This document shows positions 7,905 to 17,251 of a DNA stretch of 58,476 nt, piece after piece (position 1 is the first letter of the stretch; each line of letters opens with the position of its first letter). The stretch is from Planctomycetaceae bacterium (GTDB taxonomy: Bacteria > Planctomycetota > Planctomycetia > Planctomycetales > Planctomycetaceae). The stretch spans positions 1 through 58,476 of the forward strand of contig JAJDEI010000292.1 of the NCBI GenBank assembly GCA_029259845.1. Direction: 5' to 3'. The notes beneath the pieces are model-generated. The model did no database searches and was not told the DNA's origin. It was given only the letters and a program-made list of their open reading frames with translations. Made by a program: the position numbers and the translations under genes.

Positions 7905-9176
7905 CTACTCGTCGGTCTCCGAATTCCCGGGAAGAAGCCGGATGATCTTTTGCACAATACTCTTCCGCTCTCGCTCAAGGAAGTTGATTCGCTCCGACAG
8001 GGACGCATGAGCCTTGATTTCTTCCGCCGTCTTCGGGACGCGCTCGGGCGCTGGCTCCCGAATGAGCTCCTCCTCCGGTCGTGGAGCAGGGATACGGCCA
8101 TCAACGAGTCGCGGCGGCGGCTGGACCGCTTGTTGCTCCAACTCCGCCCGCCATGTCTGCAGCTCATTGGAGATCCCCTGAATGGCCGAGATCTGTTCTC
8201 GCAGCAGGTATTGCTGACTCTCGTGGCCCGATTGGACATCCCGAATGAGGTGCAGCAGCATGGACGCTTGCTGCTGTGATTGCGCCATCAGGAGATGCTG
8301 GACCGCCGTAAACTGCTCGACCAGCGAGACGACATCATTGTCCGAAGCACAACGAACGGCTTCCCATTCTTGCGAAATCCCTTGGGACAATTCCCCCACT
8401 GCCGGAGCTTCGCTCAAGGCGGCCTCCGGGACGGCTTCCGGAGTTGTCGGGCCGGCGATGGCCCCGTCGGACTCGCCATTCAGCATCAGGCACGGCGACG
8501 AACCGGGACAGCCCCCCTGCTGCAGTTGCATCCGAAACGGTCCCACCGAAAGAATGTCTCCGACCGTGAGCCGGCTGTTCGTGACCGAATGCCCGTTCAC
8601 GCGCAGTTGGTTGCGGCGTGACAGCGCGACCGCCCAGAATTCGTTGCCGGCCCGGACGACACTGCATTGGAACCGAGAAATGCGTGGGTGCGAAAGCTTC
8701 AAGTGGCATCTCTTGCTCCGGCCGATCAGCGTCAGCGACTCCCTCAAATGGCGGACCGACTTTCTTGTCGCGCGACTGTGGCCATTCACGAAAAAGAGCC
8801 AGGTGTCCTCCATCAGGTCATTCGCAAATCCCGCCGGATGCGTCCCAGTCGCCCGCGCGGGAAACGGAGAACCATTCCCGGTACTGCGTTCCGCCACAAC
8901 CGCATAGGGGCCGATCCGCAGCGGATCGCCCGGGCCGATCAGACGCGCAGAGACCGGGCGGATTCCCAGCGACCGGCGGCTGGCAAGCTCGACAGCGACC
9001 ACACCCGCGTCGACAGCCTGCAAGTAGAAGCGGCGAGGCTTGGCATCTCCGGTCGCTGGCAACGTCACATCCGTCCCGGTGCCGGGGCCGAGAATTGCGT
9101 ACGGCTGCTGGAGTTGATAGACCTTCTCAACACCGTGGACATCATCGCAAACACGAACAGAGAGCTGGCTCATCAT
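7905..9176 (-). CDS. FHA-domain protein with coiled-coil C-terminus
   Basis: 423 aa. Residues about 1-100 form a divergent FHA-like fold, and a second, clearer FHA domain follows (LTLIGRSKRCHLKLSHPRIS, then NQLRVNGHSV), the usual GR-S...SR...N-G-H pattern although the SRxxH histidine is replaced (RISRFQCS). FHA domains bind phosphothreonine peptides. The last 130 residues are Gln/Glu-rich and likely coiled coil (REQISAIQGISNELQTWRAE, then ERINFLERERKSIVQKI). There is no signal peptide, so it is cytoplasmic. The start was placed at the MMSQ methionines because the first beta strand begins there; no strong Shine-Dalgarno is seen. A phospho-dependent adaptor for the kinase-linked EPS machinery is possible, but inferred. 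Confidence 0.8.
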   Translation of the reverse strand: MMSQLSVRVCDDVHGVEKVYQLQQPYAILGPGTGTDVTLPATGDAKPRRFYLQAVDAGVVAVELASRRSLGIRPVSARLIGPGDPLRIGPYAVVAERSTGNGSPFPARATGTHPAGFANDLMEDTWLFFVNGHSRATRKSVRHLRESLTLIGRSKRCHLKLSHPRISRFQCSVVRAGNEFWAVALSRRNQLRVNGHSVTNSRLTVGDILSVGPFRMQLQQGGCPGSSPCLMLNGESDGAIAGPTTPEAVPEAALSEAPAVGELSQGISQEWEAVRCASDNDVVSLVEQFTAVQHLLMAQSQQQASMLLHLIRDVQSGHESQQYLLREQISAIQGISNELQTWRAELEQQAVQPPPRLVDGRIPAPRPEEELIREPAPERVPKTAEEIKAHASLSERINFLERERKSIVQKIIRLLPGNSETDE

Positions 9177-9908
9177 GGTCGGTGCGGGCGCAAGTTTAGC
9201 GAACGCACTTCGGCGCTCGCGCGCGATCCCTCTGCGAGAATTGAAGGTCAAATCCTGACTGAATCAGCGATCCAGTAGAGCATTCGTGTGAGGGGGAAGC
9301 AAGGTTGCATCCCACGCCGATCGCAGAAAACGGACAGGCCCGTCCATGCGAACGCTTGAGCCGCGCTTCCGTGCGTCAGCCACGGACCGTGATCGGCAGG
9401 ACCGAGTCGCAGATCCTGGTACGGAATGGGCGACCCAGTGCGGCCAGCATTTCTTCCGGGGCCTCGTTCCCGGACAACCGAACATGATCCATCGCCGAAC
9501 GAGACGGTGGCGACTGGCTGTCGGTTTGATGTTTCCGGAAAACCCGAGTCCCCAACCGACGGCTCTGCCGTCAGTTGGGGGGGGGCTGATCACGATCCGC
9601 AAGTGTCAATCCAGCCGTCAGTGACGCTCCGCCACGGGCGGAAAACGGGTGTCGCTGCCCCGTAAATCCGGCATCGCCCGCGAAACACCGCAGCCGCGCG
9701 ATCGAGTCCGCCTCAAGAACCGGGGCGGGACTCCTCCCGAGCCGCAATGCTCGAGCGTCCCGCTGATACGTGGCTCAGCGGGAGAATCATCCAGCCGAAA
9801 CCGATACTCCGGTCCTCACCCAGCATCTTGGCGCGAACTCGGGCCGACCCGTTAACGGTTCCCGGCTGCTGGTTCCCGTCAACGGCCGGCGAAAGGCGTG
9901 AGCAGCAA
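9177..9908. other. Long intergenic region with one stable hairpin
   Basis: 732 bp without a gene I can support; the open frames here have no recognisable domain, signal peptide or ribosome-binding site. Contents seen: the hairpin at 9550-9580 and a 10-bp palindrome CCGTTAACGG at 9849-9858. It probably holds the promoter of the FHA gene. Confidence 0.6.
9550..9580. repeat. Stem-loop, 7 + 6 bp with one mismatch
   Basis: CCCCAAC and GACGGC pair with GCCGTC and GTTGGGG around a TCT loop, with one mismatch (9557/9573). No T-run follows on the minus strand, so it is better called a dispersed hairpin than a terminator. Confidence 0.6.
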
Positions 9909-10505
9909 CTATTCAACATACGGAGCCGGTGCCGGTTCAGGCGGCGCCTCTTCGGACAACGGCGCGGTATCAGGCAGTGGCGGCAGGGAGCCCGAAGATT
10001 CGGAATCCGACCGCGGATCGGCCGGGCTCGGTGCATAAATCTCCGGGTCCCAGTCATCGAAAGGCGGGTCCAGTGGCCCCGCATCATCGTAGTACATCGA
10101 GTCCGGGCCGTCAGGCGGACAGTTCGTGCAATGCGGCTCCCGGGGGAAGACGCGCCAGCAGGTCGGATAGTAGCCCCAGTAGCAGTCGTCGAACGGCGAG
10201 CATTCCGGATGAAGCAGCTTTTTCTTGTCCTGGTTGTGCAAGTAGAAGTGCATATGGTGGAATCGCACATCTTCGCGAATTCGCCACTTTTCGCCTTCCA
10301 ATTGGCCGCCGATCCACGCTTCCAGGCTTTGAGAGGGCGAATAACCTGCGCCATTCCCGTCGCAAGAGTCGCTGCGACTGCCATAATGGAACATGTCATA
10401 AAGAAGCCCCCGCCGAATCCCGGCCTGGGCTTCCCGGCTTGAATAAATCCACACCGCCGCGATGGCGATCGCAGCGAAAGTCAGCTTGGTCGAAAATCGA
10501 TTCAT
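9909..10505 (-). CDS. Secreted proline/acid-rich protein, unknown function
   Basis: 198 aa. The signal peptide is MNRFSTKLTFAAIAIAAVWI with cleavage near SREAQA. The mature part begins GIRRGLLYDMFHYGS, contains a Cys/Tyr-rich middle (CSPFDDCYWGYYPTCW, CTNCPP) that could form disulfides, and ends in a Pro/Ser/Glu-rich disordered tail. The start at 10505 has an AAGGA ribosome-binding site and opens directly with the signal peptide; an upstream in-frame methionine would bury it. No known domain. It sits between the polysaccharide export gene and the FHA gene on the same strand, so an envelope role is likely. I do not recognise the family. Confidence 0.75.
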   Translation of the reverse strand: MNRFSTKLTFAAIAIAAVWIYSSREAQAGIRRGLLYDMFHYGSRSDSCDGNGAGYSPSQSLEAWIGGQLEGEKWRIREDVRFHHMHFYLHNQDKKKLLHPECSPFDDCYWGYYPTCWRVFPREPHCTNCPPDGPDSMYYDDAGPLDPPFDDWDPEIYAPSPADPRSDSESSGSLPPLPDTAPLSEEAPPEPAPAPYVE

Positions 10506-10706
10506 TGCGGGAATCCTTTCCCGGTTACGGGTCAGCAGCCTGATGAAACCATTTGCCACGGCTGTCTCAGCCGCGCCGAAGTTCGAGAACACACTGGTGT
10601 CTCGCACGCCGACACGGCACGGGCACTCGAACAAAGGTCTTTCCACGGGATTTCAGGCGAGGATGCGGGCCAGTCGATTCGCCGACGGACCGGCGAAATG
10701 TCGGGG

Positions 10707-11063
10707 TCAACGGCCGGATTGCGGGTAGTAACCGCGGTAGTCGAGAAAGGTTGTTGCGTGTCCGGTCGCTGTGCGACCGGTCGCCAGTTCGCGCTCCAGG
10801 GCCGATTGTTGGCGACTGACGCGGTTCAACGACCGGCTCAAATCCTGCGTGGTCCGTAAGTAATCCTGCTGCGGGCGGACACGTTGGTAGTAATTGAATC
10901 CCAGACCGCCCCCATCGGGTCCTCGCAACAGGTTGAGATACGGACTTGTCGTCGGCTGTCGCACCGGAGGGCGAATCCGAGATCCGCCCGACTGTGCGTG
11001 GGTTTGGGCAACGCTGACGAATACGATCGTCGCGACGAGCCCGGCACTGAAGAGATGTCTCAT
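10707..11063 (-). CDS. Small secreted protein, unknown function
   Basis: 118 aa with signal peptide MRHLFSAGLVATIVFVSVAQ and probable cleavage after THA. The mature protein has a conserved-looking block RPPVRQPTTSPYLNLLR followed by FNYYQRVRPQQDYLRTTQDL, which resembles small secreted proteins seen repeatedly in planctomycetes (recalled, not searched). A GAGG ribosome-binding site precedes the ATG. It lies 60 bp downstream of the polysaccharide export lipoprotein gene and is probably co-transcribed with it. No function can be assigned. Confidence 0.75.
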   Translation of the reverse strand: MRHLFSAGLVATIVFVSVAQTHAQSGGSRIRPPVRQPTTSPYLNLLRGPDGGGLGFNYYQRVRPQQDYLRTTQDLSRSLNRVSRQQSALERELATGRTATGHATTFLDYRGYYPQSGR

Positions 11064-11123
11064 CTCAGTTCCCTCAACGAATTTTTTCGACGATTTTTCT
11101 AAACGATCAAGCCGGCGCGGACC

Positions 11124-12275
11124 TCAGAACCCGCCGACGCCGCCGCCACCGGTCCCGCTGCGATTCCCTCGCGACGTCCAGAACCGCAGGTTTGACGACA
11201 TTCCGCTGCCGAGCAGGATGAATCCAAAGATCCGTTCCGCCGGTGCAGTGAGCTTCGAGATGGCGTTGTCAAGCACAATCATCTTATCGGCCGCTACGTA
11301 GACCCGGTCACCCGGCGCGATTTGATAGTTGGTCGTCGTAATGCCTTCGGCTGTGATCGCCCGCCAGTGCACATCGAGAATCTGTGCACAACCAGTCCCG
11401 GCCGGCGCCGGGCGGGCAATCCAGATTCGCTTGGAAGAAACCTGGGAGAGCCCCTGAACCTGAGCGATCGCATCGAGAACCGTCTCGTTGCCGGTCCAGG
11501 GCAAACGGACCACTTCTTCGCCGAAGCCTCCCCCCTCCATGATCACATAAAACAGCTTGCTGTTGTACGCCAGGACGTCGACACTCACTTGAGGTTCGTG
11601 TTCGCCCTCGCTGCGGAGAATCTCTTCGACCTGATACTTGACGTCGTCAAGCGTCATCCCCGCCACATAAATCTCTCCATGCACGCCCAGGGACACCGTC
11701 CCATCGGGGCGCACAAGGTGCTCACCCGCAATCGGCTGCTTGCCCTGGACGGCAGACAGTTGGACGGCCACGCGGGGATTCAAAAGGCCGACTCCCCCCT
11801 CCTCTTCGCTTCGCTTCAAGTGTTCCTCGATCGCCGTTCGGGCCTGATCGAGTGTGAGGCCGACGACAGAAACCGATCCGTAAACCGGCCCCAGATCCAC
11901 CTCCCCTTCCGGGTTGATCACAAACGGCCCATTGATGACCCGAAACGCAATCTGCAGAGGCATCTCCGCATTCGCTTGCATCGCCGGAATGTCCGGGTCG
12001 ACTTCCAGAGGAACACCGTTCTCGATCTGGACGATCAACTCCTCACCCCGCTTGAGCAGCTGGTTCTCGCCGCGGGTGATGATCCCCGATTCAATCAGCA
12101 GGATATCCGGCGGCTCCACGCGATAGGACGGAAAGCTCACCTTGCTCAGCTCGCGCGGAACGTCGGATTCCTCCAGGGCGGCATATTCACCCTCCAGCGC
12201 GAGGGTCGCACAGCCCGGCAGTCCCGTAATGGCAACAGCCAGCAGTATCAGCGCAATGATCGGTTTGATCGGCAT
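11124..12275 (-). CDS. Polysaccharide export lipoprotein (Wza-type, SLBB domains)
   Basis: 383 aa. The signal peptide with lipobox (LLAVAITGLPGC) predicts an outer-membrane lipoprotein. Next is the polysaccharide-export domain, starting YRVEPPDILLIESG and including a plug-like segment DPDIPAMQANAEMPLQIAFR. Then come SLBB-type segments (EHLVRPDGTVSLGVHGEIYV; KLFYVIMEGGGFGEEV) and a hydrophobic, Gly-rich C-terminus that may span the outer membrane. The family forms the channel through which capsule or EPS leaves the cell with the Wzz/BY-kinase (51882-54296). The start is at MPIKPII because the lipoprotein signal begins there. The open frame continues upstream over the end of the VanZ gene in another frame, which is not coding. 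Confidence 0.92.
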   Translation of the reverse strand: MPIKPIIALILLAVAITGLPGCATLALEGEYAALEESDVPRELSKVSFPSYRVEPPDILLIESGIITRGENQLLKRGEELIVQIENGVPLEVDPDIPAMQANAEMPLQIAFRVINGPFVINPEGEVDLGPVYGSVSVVGLTLDQARTAIEEHLKRSEEEGGVGLLNPRVAVQLSAVQGKQPIAGEHLVRPDGTVSLGVHGEIYVAGMTLDDVKYQVEEILRSEGEHEPQVSVDVLAYNSKLFYVIMEGGGFGEEVVRLPWTGNETVLDAIAQVQGLSQVSSKRIWIARPAPAGTGCAQILDVHWRAITAEGITTTNYQIAPGDRVYVAADKMIVLDNAISKLTAPAERIFGFILLGSGMSSNLRFWTSRGNRSGTGGGGVGGF

Positions 12276-12415
12276 GGTCCCCCCCAACCGCATCCTGACA
12301 ACATCCGTTCTTCCCCTATGATCGGTGCGAGCCTGCCGTTCACTACAGCCGGATTTCCGAGAACAACCGTTCTCTTCCCAGGAACCCTCATAGCCCCCCG
12401 CCTCCGTTGCCCCTC

Positions 12416-13861
12416 TCAGATGTCGGCTTGCCGCCGTTCGGAACGGAAGGCCAGCCCCGCCAGCCCACCGATGCCCGCCATGCTCGACAACAGCACACTG
12501 GTCACATCTGCGGTCCGCCCGGGCACCAATGTCTGGAGAACCTCGATCCCCAGCACGACCCCCACGATGCCCACACTGCCGGCAATCACAAGCACCGGTC
12601 GCCAGGAACGTGCAGTCCACCGAATCCCCGCGCCCAACAACAGTCCCAGGGGTAAGTACAGCAATACGTCTCGCATGAAGATCGTCGACAGCGGCAACGG
12701 CGAATGTCCCAGCAGACGATCGAAAGGGATTCCCAGCATGCCATGCAACTCCTGCCGCACCACCACCGCATCAAACACAAAGTCAAAGGGCCACAACAAG
12801 AATGCGGCTGGGACGAACGCATACAGCATCGCCCCCAGCAGCCATGTCCCGGGCGATTGCAGCCATGTCCGCCCCCCGGTCGCAGCCGCCGCACCGTGCG
12901 GCCACAACGCGTGCATCAGCAGCACGCCCACCAGAACACCCACCGCTCCCATCACAATCTGCGTCGCATCGGTGAACCGGCTCGCCACGAACAATTGGCA
13001 TAACTCGATTCCCACCACCATTGCCATGCCAAGCGCCAGGCTGTCTGCCACGTTCCGCAGACCGGTCCGCGACGGCACCCACAGCCGGGTCGCCAGCGCA
13101 CCGTAAGGAATGCTGGTGAAACTGAAAAACAACATCTCAGCAACCAGTTCGCCGTTCCAGTTGTGGCCGACAAAAGGAATCAGGTTGATCTGGCCACGCT
13201 GAAGCTTCTGATAGAGGTCCGCCGGGTGAATCGTGACATCGAGCGGGAACACGCTCATGCAAAACTGGACGGCCAGGTAACCCTGTAGGAACAGTTCCAA
13301 TCGCTGGTGTCCCCGTTCGGCATGCTCCAGGCGAAACAACCAGTGGCGGACCGTCCGGCCGAAAACAATCCACGAGACGCATCCCAGGAACGTGCCGATC
13401 GACTGGGCGAGCACGTCGGAATACGACGCCGTCCGCGTGGGAAGCAACGTCTGGGCCCCTTCGACGACCAAGCTCATCATCAGAGCCCACGCCATCACGG
13501 CGATCATCGGGACGACCGCAAACACCGAACGCTCGTTCCGAATCAGGCATGCCATGGCTCCAAATCCGATCGGGATCCCCAGGCAAATGTTGGAGAAAAA
13601 GTCGATGCGCCCACCGGTCGGCAGGAACCGGTCGGGCACGGCTCGAATCCACTCCCAGATGGATGCCGCCCCCCCCGCCTCGAAGTTGAACGGCACCAGG
13701 GACCCGTAGACGGCGAATGCAGTCCCGCACAGAAAAACTGCAAAGCCCCATCGCCGCACGGCTTTGTTGCCGGCCGATGTCTCCGACAGCGAGGCCGTCG
13801 ACACGTCGCGCCACGCGCCTTCGGGAAGGACGATCGCCTCTGTCGGGGAATCTTTACTCAT
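12416..13861 (-). CDS. VanZ-family membrane protein with three VanZ-like repeats
   Basis: 481 aa, polytopic. Three related segments are visible, each with an acidic-residue loop then a helix: VVEGAQTLLPTRTASYSDVL, GIELCQLFVASRFTDATQIV and GIEVLQTLVPGRTADVTSVL. Each follows a pair of membrane helices, as in VanZ. VanZ proteins are small membrane proteins, best known from teicoplanin resistance, whose biochemical activity is not established; they recur in EPS loci. Here three units are fused. The gene follows the VanZ-PHP gene by 42 bp and precedes the export lipoprotein gene by 140 bp. A role at the membrane step of polysaccharide assembly is inferred from context. Confidence 0.85.
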   Translation of the reverse strand: MSKDSPTEAIVLPEGAWRDVSTASLSETSAGNKAVRRWGFAVFLCGTAFAVYGSLVPFNFEAGGAASIWEWIRAVPDRFLPTGGRIDFFSNICLGIPIGFGAMACLIRNERSVFAVVPMIAVMAWALMMSLVVEGAQTLLPTRTASYSDVLAQSIGTFLGCVSWIVFGRTVRHWLFRLEHAERGHQRLELFLQGYLAVQFCMSVFPLDVTIHPADLYQKLQRGQINLIPFVGHNWNGELVAEMLFFSFTSIPYGALATRLWVPSRTGLRNVADSLALGMAMVVGIELCQLFVASRFTDATQIVMGAVGVLVGVLLMHALWPHGAAAATGGRTWLQSPGTWLLGAMLYAFVPAAFLLWPFDFVFDAVVVRQELHGMLGIPFDRLLGHSPLPLSTIFMRDVLLYLPLGLLLGAGIRWTARSWRPVLVIAGSVGIVGVVLGIEVLQTLVPGRTADVTSVLLSSMAGIGGLAGLAFRSERRQADI

Positions 13862-13903
13862 GACTGGCCGTCAACACGCCGGGTTATCGTGCACCCGCGA
13901 ACG

Positions 13904-15772
13904 CTATTTCTCAGACTTCGCGGCTGTCGTCACACGAACCGGGTTCGTGTAAAACATCAAGTCGGGACCGTCCTCAATCCTCCTCCGCCCCCGAACGCGA
14001 ATTGCCAACGCCCCTGCACCGACAAGCACCTCATGGTCGGCAGCGATGTCGGCCCCGCCTGCCGGAGTGATCGAATACGATTCTGCGCCGGCCTCGTCGA
14101 CCGTGATGAACTCCACTTCATCGATTCGGTTCGGCTCGCCGAAGAGGTCCTGCTGTGGAACCTGCGCGGCGAAATGGATCCGGACCTTCGTCCCCGCCGG
14201 AACCTCGACCGCTTCCCCCGCATGGGCGGGACGGTCCAGTCCCTCAATGTCGACTGACAGTTCCGCCTCCCGGACAATCCCCCCGTGGCTGGCGAAGCAG
14301 GTGCCCGCCTTGAGGCCGCGCAGCACGCCCGCCGGGGAACGCTCCGGTACAAACACCCAGGTCTCGGAAAACTCTCCCGGCCAGTAATCGCCCCACTCGT
14401 CGCCACCGTGACGATGGAAATCGCACGGGGCCAGCGCCGCCCAAACATCCCGTCCCGATTGCAACAAACGGTCCCACGTGTCGCCCGTCCGGACGACCGG
14501 ATCCCAGCGGTCCACGGTTGAAGATTTGCCGTCATACGCACCGTTCACGCGGCCCGCCTGATGCCCCGGCGCCCCCGAAAAACCCACCAGCATTTGGCTC
14601 GGGCCGGCCAGTTCGATGAAGAAATCGTAGACTTCTTCACTGTCAAAGAACTTTCGCGTGGGATGATTCAACGAGACAACCGCGTGCACGCCGTCTGCAC
14701 CAACGCGATCTTCCAGCCAGTCGAGTCCCCGCGTCGTGAGGGCCGCATCGTGCTCCTCGCGGGAGTAGTCATCAAACTGCTCACAGAACTCGACCAGCGT
14801 GGCGGCGTCCGCCATCGTGGCGGGAAACAGCACGGTCGCATGGTCGTCGCCACCGCTCGGCGGGATGTTCCACTCCAGTCCAACCAGCACCAGCAGGCCG
14901 GGGAACTGACGCCTCGCCAAATCGATCGCGGCCAGATATCCGGGAATGTCCTCCCGGTCCAAGCAGTCAATATGATCGGTGATTGCCACCGCATCGCATC
15001 CATGTTCGCTGGCCTTGGCGACGACCTCTTCGATGGTATGGGCACCGTCCGAGAACTTGGTGTGACAATGCGTCTCCACCTTGATCCACTGTCCTTCACC
15101 CATCCACGCTACCGGCCGGACGAACCTCGCCGCTGGCGGTAGGGGCTTCGGCGCAGCCGGAGCGGTGGCATCCGCGGCCGGGGCCGTTTCACGCTGAGAT
15201 TGTTGCCCCCCGGACGGATCGCCGGAGGAACATCCCCACGAACAAGCCAGCAGCACGCAGATCCCTGCCTGAGGCAGCCGACGCCATAAGCCCCCTCTCA
15301 ACCACCAACAGCAGGCGACCGACAGCATGGCCCCGCTCGTGTTCGCCAGCAGATCCCACCAGTCCGCGGTCCGATTAGGCACGAACGCCTGAATCGATTC
15401 GGTCGTCGCGCCATGCAGCAGAGCGAAGAGGAGAATCGACATCGGCGTGAAACGCGGACCGGCAAATCCCACGGACAGGAGAATTCCCAGCAGCACATAA
15501 GCAGTGAAGTGCTGCAACATTCCGGGCACCGTTACATCGACTTGTTTTTCCACTGATTTGGCTCCCATCCCAAACAGCGCAAACGCATCCGGATGGACCA
15601 ACAACAACGTCAGCACAAGCAGATACCCCGCAGCGACCGCCTGCCAGCCGAGCCGCCAAGTTCTCCGAGACGGCGGACCGCACCGAGAAGACGACAGAGA
15701 CGCGGAGCGATCGGCGCCTTCGGCTTCAGCCGTACTATTCTGCGCTGCGTTTGATGGATCAACGGCGGACAT
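13904..15772 (-). CDS. VanZ membrane domain fused to a PHP-type metal hydrolase
   Basis: 622 aa. Residues about 40-160 form a VanZ-like membrane domain (TESIQAFVPNRTADWWDLLA). At 170-181 is a hydrophobic stretch with an internal lipobox-like sequence (GICVLLACSWGC), then a Ser/Ala/Pro linker. From about 229 comes a PHP domain with its metal-binding motifs: ETHCHTKFSDG (His235, His237) and AITDHIDC (Asp266, His267), then GLEWN and SLNHP. PHP domains hydrolyse phosphoesters; this subtype (CehA/McbA-like) is mostly of unknown substrate. The C-terminus is a beta-rich domain (about 500-620). One uninterrupted frame joins a VanZ domain to what looks like a former PHP lipoprotein. Extracytoplasmic hydrolysis at the membrane is inferred. 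Confidence 0.85.
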   Translation of the reverse strand: MSAVDPSNAAQNSTAEAEGADRSASLSSSRCGPPSRRTWRLGWQAVAAGYLLVLTLLLVHPDAFALFGMGAKSVEKQVDVTVPGMLQHFTAYVLLGILLSVGFAGPRFTPMSILLFALLHGATTESIQAFVPNRTADWWDLLANTSGAMLSVACCWWLRGGLWRRLPQAGICVLLACSWGCSSGDPSGGQQSQRETAPAADATAPAAPKPLPPAARFVRPVAWMGEGQWIKVETHCHTKFSDGAHTIEEVVAKASEHGCDAVAITDHIDCLDREDIPGYLAAIDLARRQFPGLLVLVGLEWNIPPSGGDDHATVLFPATMADAATLVEFCEQFDDYSREEHDAALTTRGLDWLEDRVGADGVHAVVSLNHPTRKFFDSEEVYDFFIELAGPSQMLVGFSGAPGHQAGRVNGAYDGKSSTVDRWDPVVRTGDTWDRLLQSGRDVWAALAPCDFHRHGGDEWGDYWPGEFSETWVFVPERSPAGVLRGLKAGTCFASHGGIVREAELSVDIEGLDRPAHAGEAVEVPAGTKVRIHFAAQVPQQDLFGEPNRIDEVEFITVDEAGAESYSITPAGGADIAADHEVLVGAGALAIRVRGRRRIEDGPDLMFYTNPVRVTTAAKSEK

Positions 15773-15883
15773 CAGAAGGCATGTTCATAATGAGAATCAG
15801 TCGTTCCCCGTTCAGACAACGACGGTCAATTTTGTAACGCAAGTACCTCGAAGGCGTTTCCCAACGCAGTCCAAGGTCAGCGG

Positions 15884-15931
15884 CACAGCCCCCCCAGGGT
15901 GCGCTCACTTCGTCCGCGACCCTGGGCTGTG
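15884..15931. repeat. Dispersed-type hairpin
   Basis: CACAGCCC...AGGGT (15884-15900) pairs with ACCCTGGGCTGTG (15919-15931), with a 4-nt C bulge and an 18-nt loop. It lies in the 258-bp gap between the SufS-like gene and the VanZ-PHP gene. No T-run follows on the minus strand. Confidence 0.6.
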
Positions 15932-16030
15932 ATGTTGAACGCCTTCGGCGTCAAGAACTCGCGTCACACGATATTCGGCAGCCAAACCGGGAATGGCTGA
16001 AATGGGAAAGAGGCACCGCGTCCCTCGGCG

Positions 16031-17251
16031 TCAGAGCGCGGCGGTTAGCTGCTCGACCGCCTCGACAATACGGTCCACTTCATGACGAGTCGTGTATAAG
16101 GCAAGGCTCGCACGCACTGTGGGTGGAAGGCCCAGCGACTCGTGCAGCGGTTGGGCACAGTGATACCCGCTCCGCACACAAATGCGGTGCCGCTGCGACA
16201 AGATGCGGGCGACCGCATGTGATTCGAGGCCGTCGACCGAAAAACTGACAATCGCCCCACGGTCCTGCCCGGCCGGCGGACCGTGGACGGAGACCTTCCG
16301 CAGGCGGGACAGCCGATCAACCATGTCGGCAGCCAACTCGTTGACATGCCGCTCAATCGCCTCCATCCCCACGCCATCGAGGTAGTCACTGGCGACCGCC
16401 AGGCCGAGCACGCCTTCAATGTTGGGTGTGCCCGGCTCCAGCCGCCACGGGACCTCTCGCGCGGTGAAGCCCTCCGCGTGGACCTCTTCGACCGCCCCCC
16501 CGCCGAAGCCCGCATCTGTCAATTCGGCGAGGCAGTTTTCCTTGCCGTGTAAAACGCCGACGCCCGACGGACCACACATCTTGTGGCCCGAGAAACACAA
16601 GAAATCGCAGCCGATCGCCTCGACATCGATTGCCCGGTGGGCCACCGCCTGACTCGCATCCACGAGCACGCGGGCCCCGAATTGGTGGGCCAACTCGATG
16701 ATGGCATCAACCGGCTGAACCGTCCCAAGCGCATTGGAGATCATCGTCACGGCAACGAGCGCCGGCCGATGGGCTTCGAGGCACCGCTGCATGTCATCCA
16801 GATCGATCGCACCGCATTCGTCGACGGAAACCGCGACCGTTGTCCCCCGTACTCGCCACGGCAGATCGTTACTGTGATGCTCGCTCCTCCCCACGAGCAC
16901 GCACGGCGGCCACTCTCTCCCCTCAGCCACCATCCGGATGGCAGCCGTGCAGTTGCTGACGAAAACCACCTCCCGCGTCTGGGCATTGATCCATCCGGCG
17001 ATCGTCTCACGTGCCGCTTCAAACCGGTCCGTCACGTTCTCCGCCAGCCAGTGCACGCCCCTCCCGGTGTTCGCGGTCTCCGCTTCGTAAAACTCCCGCA
17101 CCGCGCCGATCACACACGCCGGTTTCAGGCTCGTCGCCGCCGAATCCAGATAGATCGTCGGCGATTCCCCTTCTTGTCCCACCAGCAGGGGGAAATCCCG
17201 CCGAATGCGATCAACGTCGTAGGTCACGGTGGGCGCAGTCACCACGTTCAT
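16031..17251 (-). CDS. SufS-type cysteine desulfurase-like PLP enzyme
   Basis: 406 aa, class V aminotransferase fold of the SufS/CsdA group. Landmarks: YLDSAATS near the N-terminus, the EHHSND block (about 124-129), the PLP lysine K224 in FSGHKMCGPSG and the catalytic cysteine C365 in RSGYHCAQP. The enzyme would remove sulfur from cysteine as a persulfide, or act as a selenocysteine lyase. The ATG at 17251 overlaps the TGA of the upstream PaaK-like gene (ATGA), so the two are translationally coupled; this fixes the start. There is no SufE/SufU or Fe-S assembly gene nearby, which is unusual. It may serve sulfur insertion into a sugar or a lyase side reaction; this is inference. Confidence 0.88.
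   Translation of the reverse strand: MNVVTAPTVTYDVDRIRRDFPLLVGQEGESPTIYLDSAATSLKPACVIGAVREFYEAETANTGRGVHWLAENVTDRFEAARETIAGWINAQTREVVFVSNCTAAIRMVAEGREWPPCVLVGRSEHHSNDLPWRVRGTTVAVSVDECGAIDLDDMQRCLEAHRPALVAVTMISNALGTVQPVDAIIELAHQFGARVLVDASQAVAHRAIDVEAIGCDFLCFSGHKMCGPSGVGVLHGKENCLAELTDAGFGGGAVEEVHAEGFTAREVPWRLEPGTPNIEGVLGLAVASDYLDGVGMEAIERHVNELAADMVDRLSRLRKVSVHGPPAGQDRGAIVSFSVDGLESHAVARILSQRHRICVRSGYHCAQPLHESLGLPPTVRASLALYTTRHEVDRIVEAVEQLTAAL

Noticed and set aside
9264-9602. 112-codon minus-strand open frame in the gap after the FHA gene start
   Set aside because: It runs across the 9550-9580 hairpin, is Arg/Pro-rich, and has no domain or signal peptide.
11322-13106. A 594-codon plus-strand open frame across the export lipoprotein and VanZ genes
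   Set aside because: Antisense shadow: composition is His/Arg/Pro-rich, no recognisable domain, and both minus-strand genes are well supported.
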